Below are positions 7,807 through 15,333 of a stretch of DNA of 22,691 bases, in pieces. The notes below the pieces were generated by a model, which was not told the origin of the DNA, ran no database searches, and saw only the letters and a program-made list of their open reading frames with translations. Source of the stretch: CAYUNE01 sp964446115 (lineage in GTDB: Bacteria > Desulfobacterota > Desulfobulbia > Desulfobulbales > Desulfobulbaceae). The stretch is taken from the NCBI GenBank assembly GCA_964446115.1, contig CAYUNE010000045.1, forward strand, positions 1 to 22,691. Reading direction: 5' to 3'. How positions within the stretch are numbered: the stretch's first letter is position 1; each line of letters begins with the position of its first letter. A program made the translations under genes and the position numbers.

Positions 7807-9131
7807 CGGCACTGTTCAATAAAGGTGGACACCGCCTCCGGAGTGGCGCCGAAGTGCAGGTGCAGGTAGCCGCCCAGGGTCCTGCCGGTCTGGTAGCCCT
7901 CGCTGCGGCCGTCGTCCAACCGGTAGACCCGGTCGATCTCCGGCGGCATCTCGTTAATGGCGGAGTAGTGAAACTCGTGGCCGTGCAGACAGGCGCCGTC
8001 ATCGCCGAACAGGGTGGAACGGCGGATCCGGGCCCGCCGGTAGCCAAGCCGCCGCAGACGCGGCTGCATCACCGCATTCACCGGGTAGATCCCGGCCATG
8101 GCATGGGACCTGCCCTCCAGGTCGACGATTTTCCGGGTCAGATACATGAAACCGCCGCACTCGGCATAGACCGGTCCGCCCTGTCGGCTGAAACGGCGGA
8201 CAGCGGCAAGCATTTCCCGGTTTGCGCTCAGGCGGGCACCATACAACTCCGGGTAACCGCCCCCCAGGTAGAGGGCGTCCGCATCCACCGGCAGATCGCG
8301 ATCCTCAAGGGGGCTGAACTCGACAATCTCGGCGCCGGCGCGGCGCAGCATATCGAGATTATCCTCGTAGTAAAAGCAGAAGGCCGCATCCCGGGCAAGG
8401 GCAAGCCGGATGCAAGGGGTCGTCTCCCCGGCGGGCTCCTCCCGGGCGGATAGCCCTTGCCCGTCAAGGAGTGATGCCTGCAGCAAAAAGTCAAGGTCAA
8501 CATGCTCCCGGATCCAGGCGGCTGCCTCGCCGGCATCAAAATCCGCTTCCCCGCCCATGTGCAGACCCAGGTGGCGGGAGCCGATCGTCAACCGCCGGCG
8601 GCGGGGCAGGACACCGATTACCCGGGTGCTGCAATGGCGCTCCAGCGCCTGGACAATCAACTGCTCGTGACGCCTGCTTCCCACCCGGTTGAGAATGACC
8701 CCGGCCGTCCGCAGCCGGGTATCCAGGCTTTCAAAACCCCTGACCACGGCGGCGATACTCTCCGCAGCCGAGGCGACATCCACCACCAGCACCACCGGCA
8801 ACCGCAGCAGCCGGGCCAGCCGGGCGCCGGAACCCTCGCCGCCGTCAAACAGTCCCATGACTCCCTCGATGACGCCCACATCGCAGCCGGCCATGAAGCG
8901 GGCGAAATTGCGCCGTACCCAGTCAGTCCCGCACATGCGCACATCCAGGTTGCGGGAGATGGTGCCGGTCACCCGTCTGTGCAGGGTGGGATCGATAAAA
9001 TCCGGTCCGCATTTGAAGGGCTGCACCCGCAGTCCCCGCCCGGCCAGGGCAGCCATAATCCCCAGGGTCACCGTGGTCTTGCCGCAGCCCGAGCGGGTAC
9101 CGGCAACGAGAAAACCGCTCTGCATCGTCAT
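7803..9131 (-). CDS. cbiA: Cobyrinic acid a,c-diamide synthase CbiA
   Basis: A 442-residue, two-domain enzyme. The N-terminal ATP-binding domain has the P-loop GTRSGCGKTT (11-20), KCGPDFIDP (40-48) and the VIEGVMGLFDG loop (88-98). The C-terminal class I glutamine amidotransferase-like domain has YLGGGYPEL and the nucleophile Cys325 in YAECGGFMYL, with the partner histidine in GYLHLHF (421-427). It amidates the a and c side chains of cobyrinate using glutamine and ATP. The ATG overlaps the stop of the upstream binding-protein gene by 4 bases. It is a little shorter than the Salmonella enzyme but no motif is missing. The downstream amidase CbiP is not in the window. Confidence 0.95.
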   Translation of the reverse strand: MTMQSGFLVAGTRSGCGKTTVTLGIMAALAGRGLRVQPFKCGPDFIDPTLHRRVTGTISRNLDVRMCGTDWVRRNFARFMAGCDVGVIEGVMGLFDGGEGSGARLARLLRLPVVLVVDVASAAESIAAVVRGFESLDTRLRTAGVILNRVGSRRHEQLIVQALERHCSTRVIGVLPRRRRLTIGSRHLGLHMGGEADFDAGEAAAWIREHVDLDFLLQASLLDGQGLSAREEPAGETTPCIRLALARDAAFCFYYEDNLDMLRRAGAEIVEFSPLEDRDLPVDADALYLGGGYPELYGARLSANREMLAAVRRFSRQGGPVYAECGGFMYLTRKIVDLEGRSHAMAGIYPVNAVMQPRLRRLGYRRARIRRSTLFGDDGACLHGHEFHYSAINEMPPEIDRVYRLDDGRSEGYQTGRTLGGYLHLHFGATPEAVSTFIEQCR

Positions 9132-10024
9132 CTCTCCGGATAGAGAATGCCGAAGAGGCGCCGGATACCGGTGAGAAGCCCCATGGTGGGACGGGAGACC
9201 AGTTTCTCGTCGATGAGGTATACCCGGCCGTTACGCACCGCCCGGATCACCTGAAACCCAGGCTCGGAGATAATCTCCCGACGGCTGACGGGATTCATGC
9301 GTCCCTTTTGCGCCAGAAAGACGTCGATCTCTTCCGCCCTGGCCAGGATGCGTTCCTTGCCGTATTCGGCGATATTGGTGTTCCGAAGTTGCAGGGCATC
9401 GGCGGCGATATTGATGCCGCCGGCTGCGGTCAGCACAAAGATGGCCATGGATCCGGGAGCAAAGGTCTTCATGCGGCGATGGATGGATTCGAAGTAGACC
9501 CGTTTGCGCGCCGCCACCGGTATCTCTTCCACCTTTTTCTCCATGGCGGCGACGGCGCTGCGGAAACGGCGGACCATGTCCGCGGCCGCCTCCTGCCTTC
9601 CGCAGAGTTGTCCCAGGGTTTTCCAGTAGTCAAACATTCCCCCGATACTCACCGGCTGCAGGGAAACCACGGTCACGCCGGCGTGCCGCAGCCGTTTGAC
9701 CAGTTGCGGATGGGCACGGCTGATCATCGGCCGGATGAGGACCAGGTCCGGACCCAGGGCCAGAAACCTTTCGGCGTCGTCGCGGTATCTGAGACGCGGC
9801 CGTTGCAGCGTGGTATCCGATCCGGATACCGCAATGATCTTTTCTTCCGCCCCCATGGAGACCAGGTTCTGCGTATGGGCGACATAGAGTGAAATGATAC
9901 GCCCGAACCCGGAACCGATATCGATGCGGTTGCCGTCGCTGTCCGTGATACCGTCGGCACGGACGGGAGCGGCTGCCAACAGGCAGACCAGCAATGCCGG
10001 GACAACTCTCGATAAAATATTCAT
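9128..10024 (-). CDS. Periplasmic substrate-binding protein of a cobalamin/iron-siderophore-type ABC importer (BtuF-like)
   Basis: A 298-residue protein with a signal peptide (NILSRVVPALLVCLLAAAP, cleavage probably after VRA at about 23) and a mature part of the helical-backbone PeripBP_2 type. Features include RIISLYVAHTQNLVSMGAEEKIIAVSG (as two pieces around residues 42-68), the segment ALGPDLVLI, and a C-terminal GRVYLID. It should deliver a ligand to the permease encoded just upstream. Its start overlaps the ATPase gene by 4 bases. Position inside a B12-controlled operon and next to a periplasmic cobaltochelatase suggest a corrinoid, cobalt complex or tetrapyrrole as ligand. The fold family also carries haem and ferric siderophores, so the substrate is not settled. 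Confidence 0.82.
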   Translation of the reverse strand: MNILSRVVPALLVCLLAAAPVRADGITDSDGNRIDIGSGFGRIISLYVAHTQNLVSMGAEEKIIAVSGSDTTLQRPRLRYRDDAERFLALGPDLVLIRPMISRAHPQLVKRLRHAGVTVVSLQPVSIGGMFDYWKTLGQLCGRQEAAADMVRRFRSAVAAMEKKVEEIPVAARKRVYFESIHRRMKTFAPGSMAIFVLTAAGGINIAADALQLRNTNIAEYGKERILARAEEIDVFLAQKGRMNPVSRREIISEPGFQVIRAVRNGRVYLIDEKLVSRPTMGLLTGIRRLFGILYPER

Positions 10025-10827
10025 TGGATTTCCCCTGATGAATCCGGCAGCCGGTAACTCACCTGCAGACCGCCGCTGAAAGCGTCGCGCCGCACCGCCG
10101 CCTCCACCCCGAAGACCCGGCTGATGATCTCCGGCTCAAGGACTTCATCCACCCCGCCCCCGGCAATCACCCGGCCGCGGCGCAGAAAGAGGATCTCATC
10201 GCAGAAGACCGCCGCCAGGTTAAGATCGTGAATTGCCGCCACCACGCACACACCGGCATCTATCCGTTGCCTGATCACCCTGAGAATGGCCAGGGTGTGG
10301 TAGATATCCAGGTTCGAGGTCGCCTCGTCCAGCAGCAGGATCCGGGGTTCCTGGGCCAGGGCGCGGGCCACGGCGACCCGCTGTTTTTCTCCGCCGGAAA
10401 GGGCGGTGACCGGACGGTCGTCAAAGCCGCGGATATCCAGTTCCGCCATGACTCCATCGACAATCTCGGCATCGGCCCGCCCCGGCCCGGCAAAACGGTG
10501 GATGTGGGGATGGCGCCCCATCTCCACCACCTGGCGCACGGTGAAGTTGAAACGCACAAAGAAATCCTGCGGCACCAGGGCGAGAAAACGGGACAGTTCC
10601 CTCCTGGAAAGATCCGAGGGGCGCGCGCCCTTCAGAAGAACCTCTCCCGTATCCGGTCGCAGCAGGCCGCAGAGCAGGTCCAGCAACGTGGTCTTGCCGC
10701 TGCCGTTGGGCCCCATAATGCCGTAACAGCGCCCCGCCGCAAAGTCGAGATCCAATCGGTCGAAGAGGGGGCGGCAGCCGTAGCCGAATCCCACGTTCCG
10801 CAGGCTCATCAGCACCGTCTCAGCCAT
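10021..10827 (-). CDS. ABC transporter ATP-binding protein of the FecE/BtuD type
   Basis: A 268-residue ATPase with Walker A GPNGSGKT (39-46), Q-loop LVPQDFF (84-90), signature LSGGEKQR (143-150), Walker B ILLLDEAT (163-170), and the H-loop in AIHDLNLAAVFCDEI. The ATG at 10827 is used because homologous sequence starts there. The longer open frame upstream to 11070 is the shadow of the permease gene. It overlaps the permease by 8 bases and the binding-protein gene by 4 bases, so all three importer parts are coupled. The HDLNLA motif is typical of iron-complex and vitamin B12 importers. It powers uptake across the inner membrane. Confidence 0.9.
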   Translation of the reverse strand: MAETVLMSLRNVGFGYGCRPLFDRLDLDFAAGRCYGIMGPNGSGKTTLLDLLCGLLRPDTGEVLLKGARPSDLSRRELSRFLALVPQDFFVRFNFTVRQVVEMGRHPHIHRFAGPGRADAEIVDGVMAELDIRGFDDRPVTALSGGEKQRVAVARALAQEPRILLLDEATSNLDIYHTLAILRVIRQRIDAGVCVVAAIHDLNLAAVFCDEILFLRRGRVIAGGGVDEVLEPEIISRVFGVEAAVRRDAFSGGLQVSYRLPDSSGEIQ

Positions 10828-11854
10828 GGCGCCTTTCCCGTCTATAGAAGATCCAGCAGAAAAACGGCCCGCCCAAAAGCGCGGTGAGCACGCCGATGGG
10901 TACTTCGGCGGGCAGTACCGCCCGGGTGAGGGTATCGGCGAAAAGCAGCAGCAGTCCGCCGCCCAGAAAGGAGAGCGGCAACAGCGCCCTGTTGTCCGGT
11001 CCCACCAGGAGCCGCAGGAGATGGGGCACCACCAGGCCGACAAAACCGATAATACCGGCAACGGCCACACAGAGGGCCGTCATCAGGGAACAACAGGTGA
11101 GCAGAATCTTGCGCACCCGCACCGTCTCCACCCCCAGGGTATCGGCACAGCGCTCTCCCGTGGCCATGATGTTGAGGTCCCCGGCATGGTAGAAAATCAC
11201 CGCCAGACCGGCCAGGGTCACGGGCAGCAGAATCAGGAAATCGCCGGCTCCAACGCCGGCCAGGGAACCCATGAGCCAGAAGATGATCACCCCCACCTGT
11301 TCATCGGCGATGAACTTGAGAAAGCCGATGGCCGCCGACAGGATGGCGGCAACAATCACCCCGGACAGGATGAGGCTGGTGGAGGAAAGAGTGCGGTCGC
11401 CGGCGGCCAGGGCCAGCACCGCGGCGAGGGTGGCAACGGCACCGCCAAAGGCGCAGAGCGGCAGAAAAAGCCGGCCGGAAAACGGCAGGCCGATCATCGA
11501 CGCCACCAGGGCCAGGGAGGCCCCGAAGGCGGCACCCGATGAAATACCCAGGGTGTAAGGATCGGCCAGGGGATTGAGCAGAACCCCCTGAAAAACCGTG
11601 CCGCTCACCGCCAGTACGCCGCCCACCACCACCGCGGCAAGGATGCGCGGCAGCCGCACATCCGCCACCACGGCCACCACCACCGGATCAAGAGCGGTTA
11701 TATCGCCAAATCCCATCTTCCCCGCCACCACCCGGGCCACCCCGGCCACGGGCACGGACACGTATCCCATCCCCGCGGCCGCCGCCATTGTCAACAGCAG
11801 CAGCAACAAGAGGCCGGAACCGATAACCAGGGGATGGCGATGGGGAATAATCAT
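10820..11854 (-). CDS. FecCD/BtuC-family ABC transporter permease
   Basis: A 344-residue integral membrane protein with about ten hydrophobic segments. It carries the FecCD family region VRLPRILAAVVVGGVLAVSG (about 67-86), NPLADPYTLGISSGAAFGAS (about 94-113), and the coupling-helix region GIIGFVGLVVPHLLRLLVGPD (as two parts near residues 270-290), which contacts the ATPase. The start ATG is one base past the cbiK stop. It forms the channel for the ligand delivered by the binding protein encoded two genes further down the operon. The family imports siderophores, haem and cobalamin. The operon context favours a corrinoid, cobalt or tetrapyrrole ligand. Confidence 0.9.
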   Translation of the reverse strand: MIIPHRHPLVIGSGLLLLLLLTMAAAAGMGYVSVPVAGVARVVAGKMGFGDITALDPVVVAVVADVRLPRILAAVVVGGVLAVSGTVFQGVLLNPLADPYTLGISSGAAFGASLALVASMIGLPFSGRLFLPLCAFGGAVATLAAVLALAAGDRTLSSTSLILSGVIVAAILSAAIGFLKFIADEQVGVIIFWLMGSLAGVGAGDFLILLPVTLAGLAVIFYHAGDLNIMATGERCADTLGVETVRVRKILLTCCSLMTALCVAVAGIIGFVGLVVPHLLRLLVGPDNRALLPLSFLGGGLLLLFADTLTRAVLPAEVPIGVLTALLGGPFFCWIFYRRERRHG

Positions 11855-11855
11855 G

Positions 11856-12845
11856 TTATTTCAAAACAATACCAGCGTCTGCAGCCGTATCGGCCAGGTG
11901 AGAGACAAAGACACGGGCAAAAGCATCCTGTTCACCCAGTCCACGCAGCACCGGAATCACCGTGAATCCCTCTTTTTCCAGCATGGATTTCCAGGAATCG
12001 GGCTCCGGGCCGGCCATATCGTTTCGGGCATGGTCGCCGGCCACGGTCATGAAGGGTTTGACAAGCACCTTTTTCACCCCCGATTCCTTCAGTTTCACCA
12101 GCACATCCGTAAAGGCGGGAAAACCCTCCACCGTGCCGATGAAGGTTTTGACCCGGGGATAGGTTTGCCGCATCTCCCGCTCGAACTGGAGATAGGCGCC
12201 ACCCGAAGGGAAGTAATCGTTGCCGTGGCCCATGTACACCAGGGCGGCTCCCTCCCGGGAAGCGGCCCCGGCATCTTCGGCAAGAGCCTTGACCACGGTA
12301 AGGATATCCTCGCTGTACGGGCGGGTTTTCCCAAAGGTGCCGAAGGCGGGACGACCGATGACAAGCGAGTGAAACGGTTTGAATTTTTTCTTGATCGTCT
12401 CGATGGAGGCAAGTGCCTTGACATAAGCGCTCAAATCGAGATACTCCTCGCCCAGGGAAATATGGGTGGGTTGAACCACAATATCGTCAAAACCCCGGTC
12501 CTGGAGGTTGGCGATGGTGGCCAGGGGACCCTGGACCTCGAGAATATCCGCGGGCACCCCGGGATGCTTCCGGGCATAGTCCGGGTCCTTGGCCCGTTTC
12601 TGCCAGATTCGGCGGATAATGTTGGAGGTGAAGGCGATCCGGACCGGGGTTTCGGGATAGGCCCGGCGGATTTGCTTCCTGATATTGAGCAGACCCTCGA
12701 TGGCCGGTTCCACGGTGGTGCCGAACATGGCCAGCACAACCGCGCTTTTGTGTTTTGGGGGTGCCTGCTCTCCGGCACAGGCCAGGGTAGTTGCCGTCAG
12801 GGCAAGGGCGAAGACAGGCCACCAGAGCATTCTTCCGGGTTTCAT
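11856..12845 (-). CDS. cbiK: Sirohydrochlorin cobaltochelatase CbiK with signal peptide (periplasmic type, CbiK-P-like)
   Basis: A 329-residue chelatase. An N-terminal signal sequence (residues 1-25, MKPGRMLWWPVFALALTATT then LACAGE) points to export. Cleavage could be after ACA. A lipoprotein site at Cys23 is less likely because the -3 residue is Thr. The mature part has the CbiK pattern: VVLAMFGTTVEP, QPTHISLGEEY (His128), MGHGND (His207) and VAGDHARNDMAGPE (His272). His128 and His272 correspond to the two metal-site histidines described for Salmonella CbiK (His145, His207). It inserts Co2+ into sirohydrochlorin. Desulfovibrio vulgaris has a similar exported CbiK-P encoded with an ABC importer. 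The ATG at 12845 has a GAGGAGG ribosome site. First gene of the riboswitch-controlled operon. Confidence 0.93.
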   Translation of the reverse strand: MKPGRMLWWPVFALALTATTLACAGEQAPPKHKSAVVLAMFGTTVEPAIEGLLNIRKQIRRAYPETPVRIAFTSNIIRRIWQKRAKDPDYARKHPGVPADILEVQGPLATIANLQDRGFDDIVVQPTHISLGEEYLDLSAYVKALASIETIKKKFKPFHSLVIGRPAFGTFGKTRPYSEDILTVVKALAEDAGAASREGAALVYMGHGNDYFPSGGAYLQFEREMRQTYPRVKTFIGTVEGFPAFTDVLVKLKESGVKKVLVKPFMTVAGDHARNDMAGPEPDSWKSMLEKEGFTVIPVLRGLGEQDAFARVFVSHLADTAADAGIVLK

Positions 12846-12878
12846 CAGTATGTCCTCCTCTTCCTGCGGCCCGGGAAT

Positions 12879-12922
12879 AAAAAAAATCCCGAACCAATTA
12901 AAAAATTTAATTGATTCAGGAT
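12879..12922 (-). terminator. Intrinsic terminator of the cobalamin riboswitch (expression platform 1)
   Basis: On the minus strand two 17-base arms (12922-12906 and 12902-12886) pair along their whole length with two G-U pairs and a 3-base loop, followed at once by a run of T (12885-12879). It sits between the riboswitch aptamer and the ribosome site of cbiK, 33 bases before the start codon. This is the layout of a riboswitch that stops transcription of the operon when cobalamin is bound. Confidence 0.88.
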
Positions 12923-12979
12923 TTCCCTTTTTTACCCGTGAATCAGCGGCATGCTCCTTACCGGGGATACACGCCTCCC

Positions 12980-13163
12980 GTTCCAGGCAGGTCTTCTGAC
13001 TTCCCCCCGTCTCCGGCAGCCTTCCCGTTACCAGGTAACAGTGGCATGCTGCGGCCGGAGACGTTTTCCCGAAAAACAGGAAAGGAGTTACAGCGGCGGG
13101 CCCGTCCCGGACTTGCACCGGGTTCCCTTTTCATCCGCTCGCGCGGAAACCTGAAACGCAGTA
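12980..13163 (-). promoter_or_regulatory. Cobalamin (AdoCbl) riboswitch 1, upstream of the cbiK operon
   Basis: The minus strand contains, in order, the conserved elements of the cobalamin riboswitch: CGGTGCAAGTCCGGGACGG, the CGCCGCTGTAACTCC region, the B12 box GCCACTG (about 13055), GGGAAGGC, and AAGTCAGAAGACCTGCC (13002-12986). A TTGACG/TAGAAG promoter lies just upstream, and a terminator hairpin just downstream. It should lower expression of the 13-gene operon when cobalamin is abundant. The boundaries are approximate, set from the conserved blocks. Confidence 0.95.
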
Positions 13164-13171
13164 ACTCTTTC

Positions 13172-13200
13172 CTTCTACTCCGAAAAATCCATGGCGTCAA
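13172..13200 (-). promoter_or_regulatory. Probable sigma70-type promoter of the cobalamin operon
   Basis: On the minus strand TTGACG (13200-13195) and TAGAAG (13177-13172) are spaced by exactly 17 bases. The expected start, about 13165, falls two bases before the riboswitch aptamer begins, which supports it. The match to the consensus is 5/6 and 4/6. Confidence 0.6.
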
Positions 13201-13246
13201 GCGTAACCGGTCACCGGCGCCGAATCTTTCCGGTTGGGAACATCGT

Positions 13247-14092
13247 TTATCTTTCCCGGCGCAGGGCGAGCAGACGACGCACCCTTTCCTCCATGGGCGG
13301 ATGGGTGGAAAAAAGACTTGCCAGTGCCTTGCCGGAGAGCGGATTGACGATGTACATCTGGGCGCTGGCCGGATTGACATCCATGGGAGCCCGGCGGTTG
13401 TAGTTCTGCAGTTTCTCCAGGGCGCCGGCCAGGGATTCCGGCGAACCGCTGATCTCGGCTCCGGCCCTGTCCGCCAGGTATTCCCGGCTGCGGGAAATGG
13501 CCATCTGGATGATGGTAGCGGCCAGTGGTGCCACTATCATCATGATGAGCGCTCCCATCCCGCTGCCGCGGTCGTCGTCGCGGCCGCCGCCGAACATCAT
13601 TCCCCACTGGGCCATGCTGGCCAGATAACCGATTGCACCGGCCATGACTGCTGCCACCGAACTGATGAGGATATCGCGGTTTTTGATGTGACCCAGCTCG
13701 TGGGCCAGCACGCCGGCGATTTCGCCGCGATCAAGCAGGTTGAGCAGGCCGGATGTCACCGCCACGGCGGCATGTTCCGGATTACGGCCGGTGGCAAATG
13801 CATTGGGGGTCTGGCTGTCGATGATGTAGACCCGGGGTTTGGGCAGAGCGGCGCGCCGGGCCAGCTCTTCGACGATACCGTGCAGTTCCGGGGCCTCGCC
13901 GGGGGATACCTCGCGGGCACCGTTCATGCGCAGGGCTATCTTGTCGCTGTTCCAGTAGGAAAAGAAGTTGAGACCCAGGGCCATCACCAGGGCCATCACC
14001 AGGCCGCTGTTACCGCCAAGGGCCTTGCCTCCCGCCATGAACAGGGCGGTGAGCGCCGCCATCAGCATAAAAGTCTTTACCGTATTATTCAT
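13247..14092 (-). CDS. htpX: Membrane zinc metalloprotease HtpX
   Basis: A 281-residue M48B peptidase. Two N-terminal hydrophobic segments (about 7-25 and 28-46) are followed by the conserved region VYIIDSQTPNAFATGRNPEH (89-107), the zinc site HELGH (131-135), two further hydrophobic segments (about 143-165 and 178-200), and the third ligand in SREYLADRAG (Glu204). HtpX degrades damaged inner-membrane proteins with FtsH in Escherichia coli. The ATG at 14092 has an AAGGAG ribosome site. The nearby ECF sigma/anti-sigma pair and a second M48 protease make envelope quality control the likely role. The gene ends about 80 bases before the cobalamin riboswitch, with no clear terminator between. Confidence 0.95.
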   Translation of the reverse strand: MNNTVKTFMLMAALTALFMAGGKALGGNSGLVMALVMALGLNFFSYWNSDKIALRMNGAREVSPGEAPELHGIVEELARRAALPKPRVYIIDSQTPNAFATGRNPEHAAVAVTSGLLNLLDRGEIAGVLAHELGHIKNRDILISSVAAVMAGAIGYLASMAQWGMMFGGGRDDDRGSGMGALIMMIVAPLAATIIQMAISRSREYLADRAGAEISGSPESLAGALEKLQNYNRRAPMDVNPASAQMYIVNPLSGKALASLFSTHPPMEERVRRLLALRRER

Positions 14093-14102
14093 AGTATTCT
14101 CC

Positions 14103-14129
14103 TTACCATGGGATGGATCGCGGAACCAT
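14103..14129 (-). CDS. Possible 8-codon upstream ORF in the htpX leader
   Basis: An ATG at 14129 follows a very strong GGAGGAGG ribosome site and opens a short frame MVPRSIPW that stops at 14103. This stop is inside the ribosome site of htpX, 10 bases before its start. It may be a leader peptide that couples to htpX or simply a chance ORF. Nothing else supports translation. Confidence 0.3.
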   Translation of the reverse strand: MVPRSIPW

Positions 14130-14145
14130 GTCGTCCTCCTCCTTT

Positions 14146-14173
14146 AAGGTAATCCGGGGGGCATGTTTGTCAA
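14146..14173 (-). promoter_or_regulatory. Probable promoter of htpX
   Basis: On the minus strand a perfect TTGACA (14173-14168) is followed after 16 bases by TACCTT (14151-14146), a weaker -10 element. The predicted start at about 14139 would give a short leader that includes the possible 8-codon ORF. It indicates that htpX can be transcribed apart from the ATPase gene upstream. Confidence 0.45.
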
Positions 14174-14293
14174 CCCGCGGGAAAGGACGGGGGAGATGGA
14201 TGGGAAAATGAAAGAGGAGGGAGGCTATAGCCTGTTTTATGCGGGCAGGAAGGATCCGGCAAAGATGCGGTGCCCGCGGGCGCTTACCGGAAA

Positions 14294-15199
14294 TCAGGCG
14301 GCCCTGGCCTTGAGGGCGCCCGCCTCCAGATCCTGCCGCAACTGATCGACGATCACCTGGAGGGCCCGTGCGGGGGGTGAGGCGGGGGTGTATTCGGAAA
14401 CCGGCATATAGGCGCCCACCGATTCCCTGATCACCGGATCAAAGGGGATCTCTCCCAGTTCCGGCAGGCTGAGTCCGAGAAATTTGGAGACCACCTGACG
14501 CAGCTGCCCCTTATTGATGGCCGCCTTCCTGCCCACCTGGTTGATCACCAGCCAGGGTTGAAACTCTCCCAGAGCGGCGGCGGCCTGTTCACGCGCGCCT
14601 TCCCTGGTCTTTTCGGCAAGCTGCAACACCTCTTCCAGGGTCTGAAAGTTGCCGCCGACCAGGGTCTTGTGGACCTGATCATGGGCGATAAAGGCGCCCA
14701 GGGCCTTGCGGATGGCGGCCAGTTTCAGGAAGCGGTAAAAATCGAGCACAGCGGTGGGTTCAGGGGTGGTAACGCAGATCTGGCGGTCGGCGAACATGAA
14801 AAAATCAAGCACGTGAAAGCCGGTACCGGCGCCGACGTCAATGAGAACCAGATCGGCATCCAGCAGCGCGATATGCCGCAAGAGGCGCTGCTTGGTCTGG
14901 TAGGTCATGTTGGCGGTTTTCAGGGTATCACCGGTGCCGACGATGAGATTGAGGCCGTAAAAGGAATCCAGGGTATGGGCCGTCTCCTCCAGGGTTTCCA
15001 CCCGTCGCTCCAGAAAGTCGGTGAGGGTGTGTTGCGGTTCAAAGAGGCCGAAGAGGATATGGGCATCGGCCCCGCCCACATCCAGGTCGATGAGATAGAC
15101 CTTTTTGCCGTGTCTGGCCAACAGCATCGCCAGGTTGGCAACCAGCATACTCTTGCCGGTACCTCCTTTGCCGGAACCCACCGAAATGGTAACAGCCAT
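14294..15199 (-). CDS. MinD/ParA/FlhG-like P-loop ATPase
   Basis: A 301-residue ATPase of the SIMIBI class with the deviant Walker A motif GKGGTGKSMLV (10-20), switch I-like VYLIDLDVGGADAHILFG (34-51) and the switch II-like VLIDVGAGTGFHVLDFF (about 117-133). Such proteins form ATP-dependent dimers, often on the membrane, and position or regulate other machinery. The layout is closest to FlhG/YlxH-type MinD relatives, but there are no flagellar, chemotaxis or min genes nearby, and the typical MinD C-terminal amphipathic helix is not obvious. Its role here is therefore unknown. The ATG at 15199 has an AGGGGA ribosome site. It lies 134 bases after the channel gene and may have its own transcript. 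Confidence 0.8.
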   Translation of the reverse strand: MAVTISVGSGKGGTGKSMLVANLAMLLARHGKKVYLIDLDVGGADAHILFGLFEPQHTLTDFLERRVETLEETAHTLDSFYGLNLIVGTGDTLKTANMTYQTKQRLLRHIALLDADLVLIDVGAGTGFHVLDFFMFADRQICVTTPEPTAVLDFYRFLKLAAIRKALGAFIAHDQVHKTLVGGNFQTLEEVLQLAEKTREGAREQAAAALGEFQPWLVINQVGRKAAINKGQLRQVVSKFLGLSLPELGEIPFDPVIRESVGAYMPVSEYTPASPPARALQVIVDQLRQDLEAGALKARAA

Positions 15200-15333
15200 G
15201 TGATCGTTTCCCCTGAAAAGGAAGAGTGAACAGCGCTTTCACGAAATCTTTGCAACTTCGTATCGGCGGCGCCGGTGAAAAAGTTTAGCCGCGGCGGCAA
15301 CGGCGGCGGGAAGCGCTGTTTATCCGGGATGAA
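15200..15333. repeat. Intergenic region with a spaced 10-bp inverted repeat
   Basis: AACAGCGCTT at 15229-15238 and its exact reverse complement AAGCGCTGTT at 15311-15320 face each other across 72 bases rich in GC. Each arm contains the palindrome AGCGCT. The element could fold as one long stem in RNA or be two binding sites for a dimeric regulator. It lies between the MscS-like channel gene and the ATPase gene. Confidence 0.4.

Noticed and set aside
6146..7822. A 558-codon open frame on the plus strand opposite cbiD and cbiC
   Set aside because: It lies entirely antisense to two clear cobalamin genes, is rich in Gly, His, Pro and Arg as expected of GC-rich shadow frames, and matches no family.
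12846..13118. N-terminal extension of cbiK to 13118
   Set aside because: The open frame runs back through the terminator and riboswitch, while the ATG at 12845 has a strong ribosome site and begins a proper signal peptide.
13205..13235. Inverted repeat AACCGG/CCGGTT after htpX, considered as a terminator
   Set aside because: The loop is long and no T tract follows on the minus strand, so it is not a convincing intrinsic terminator.
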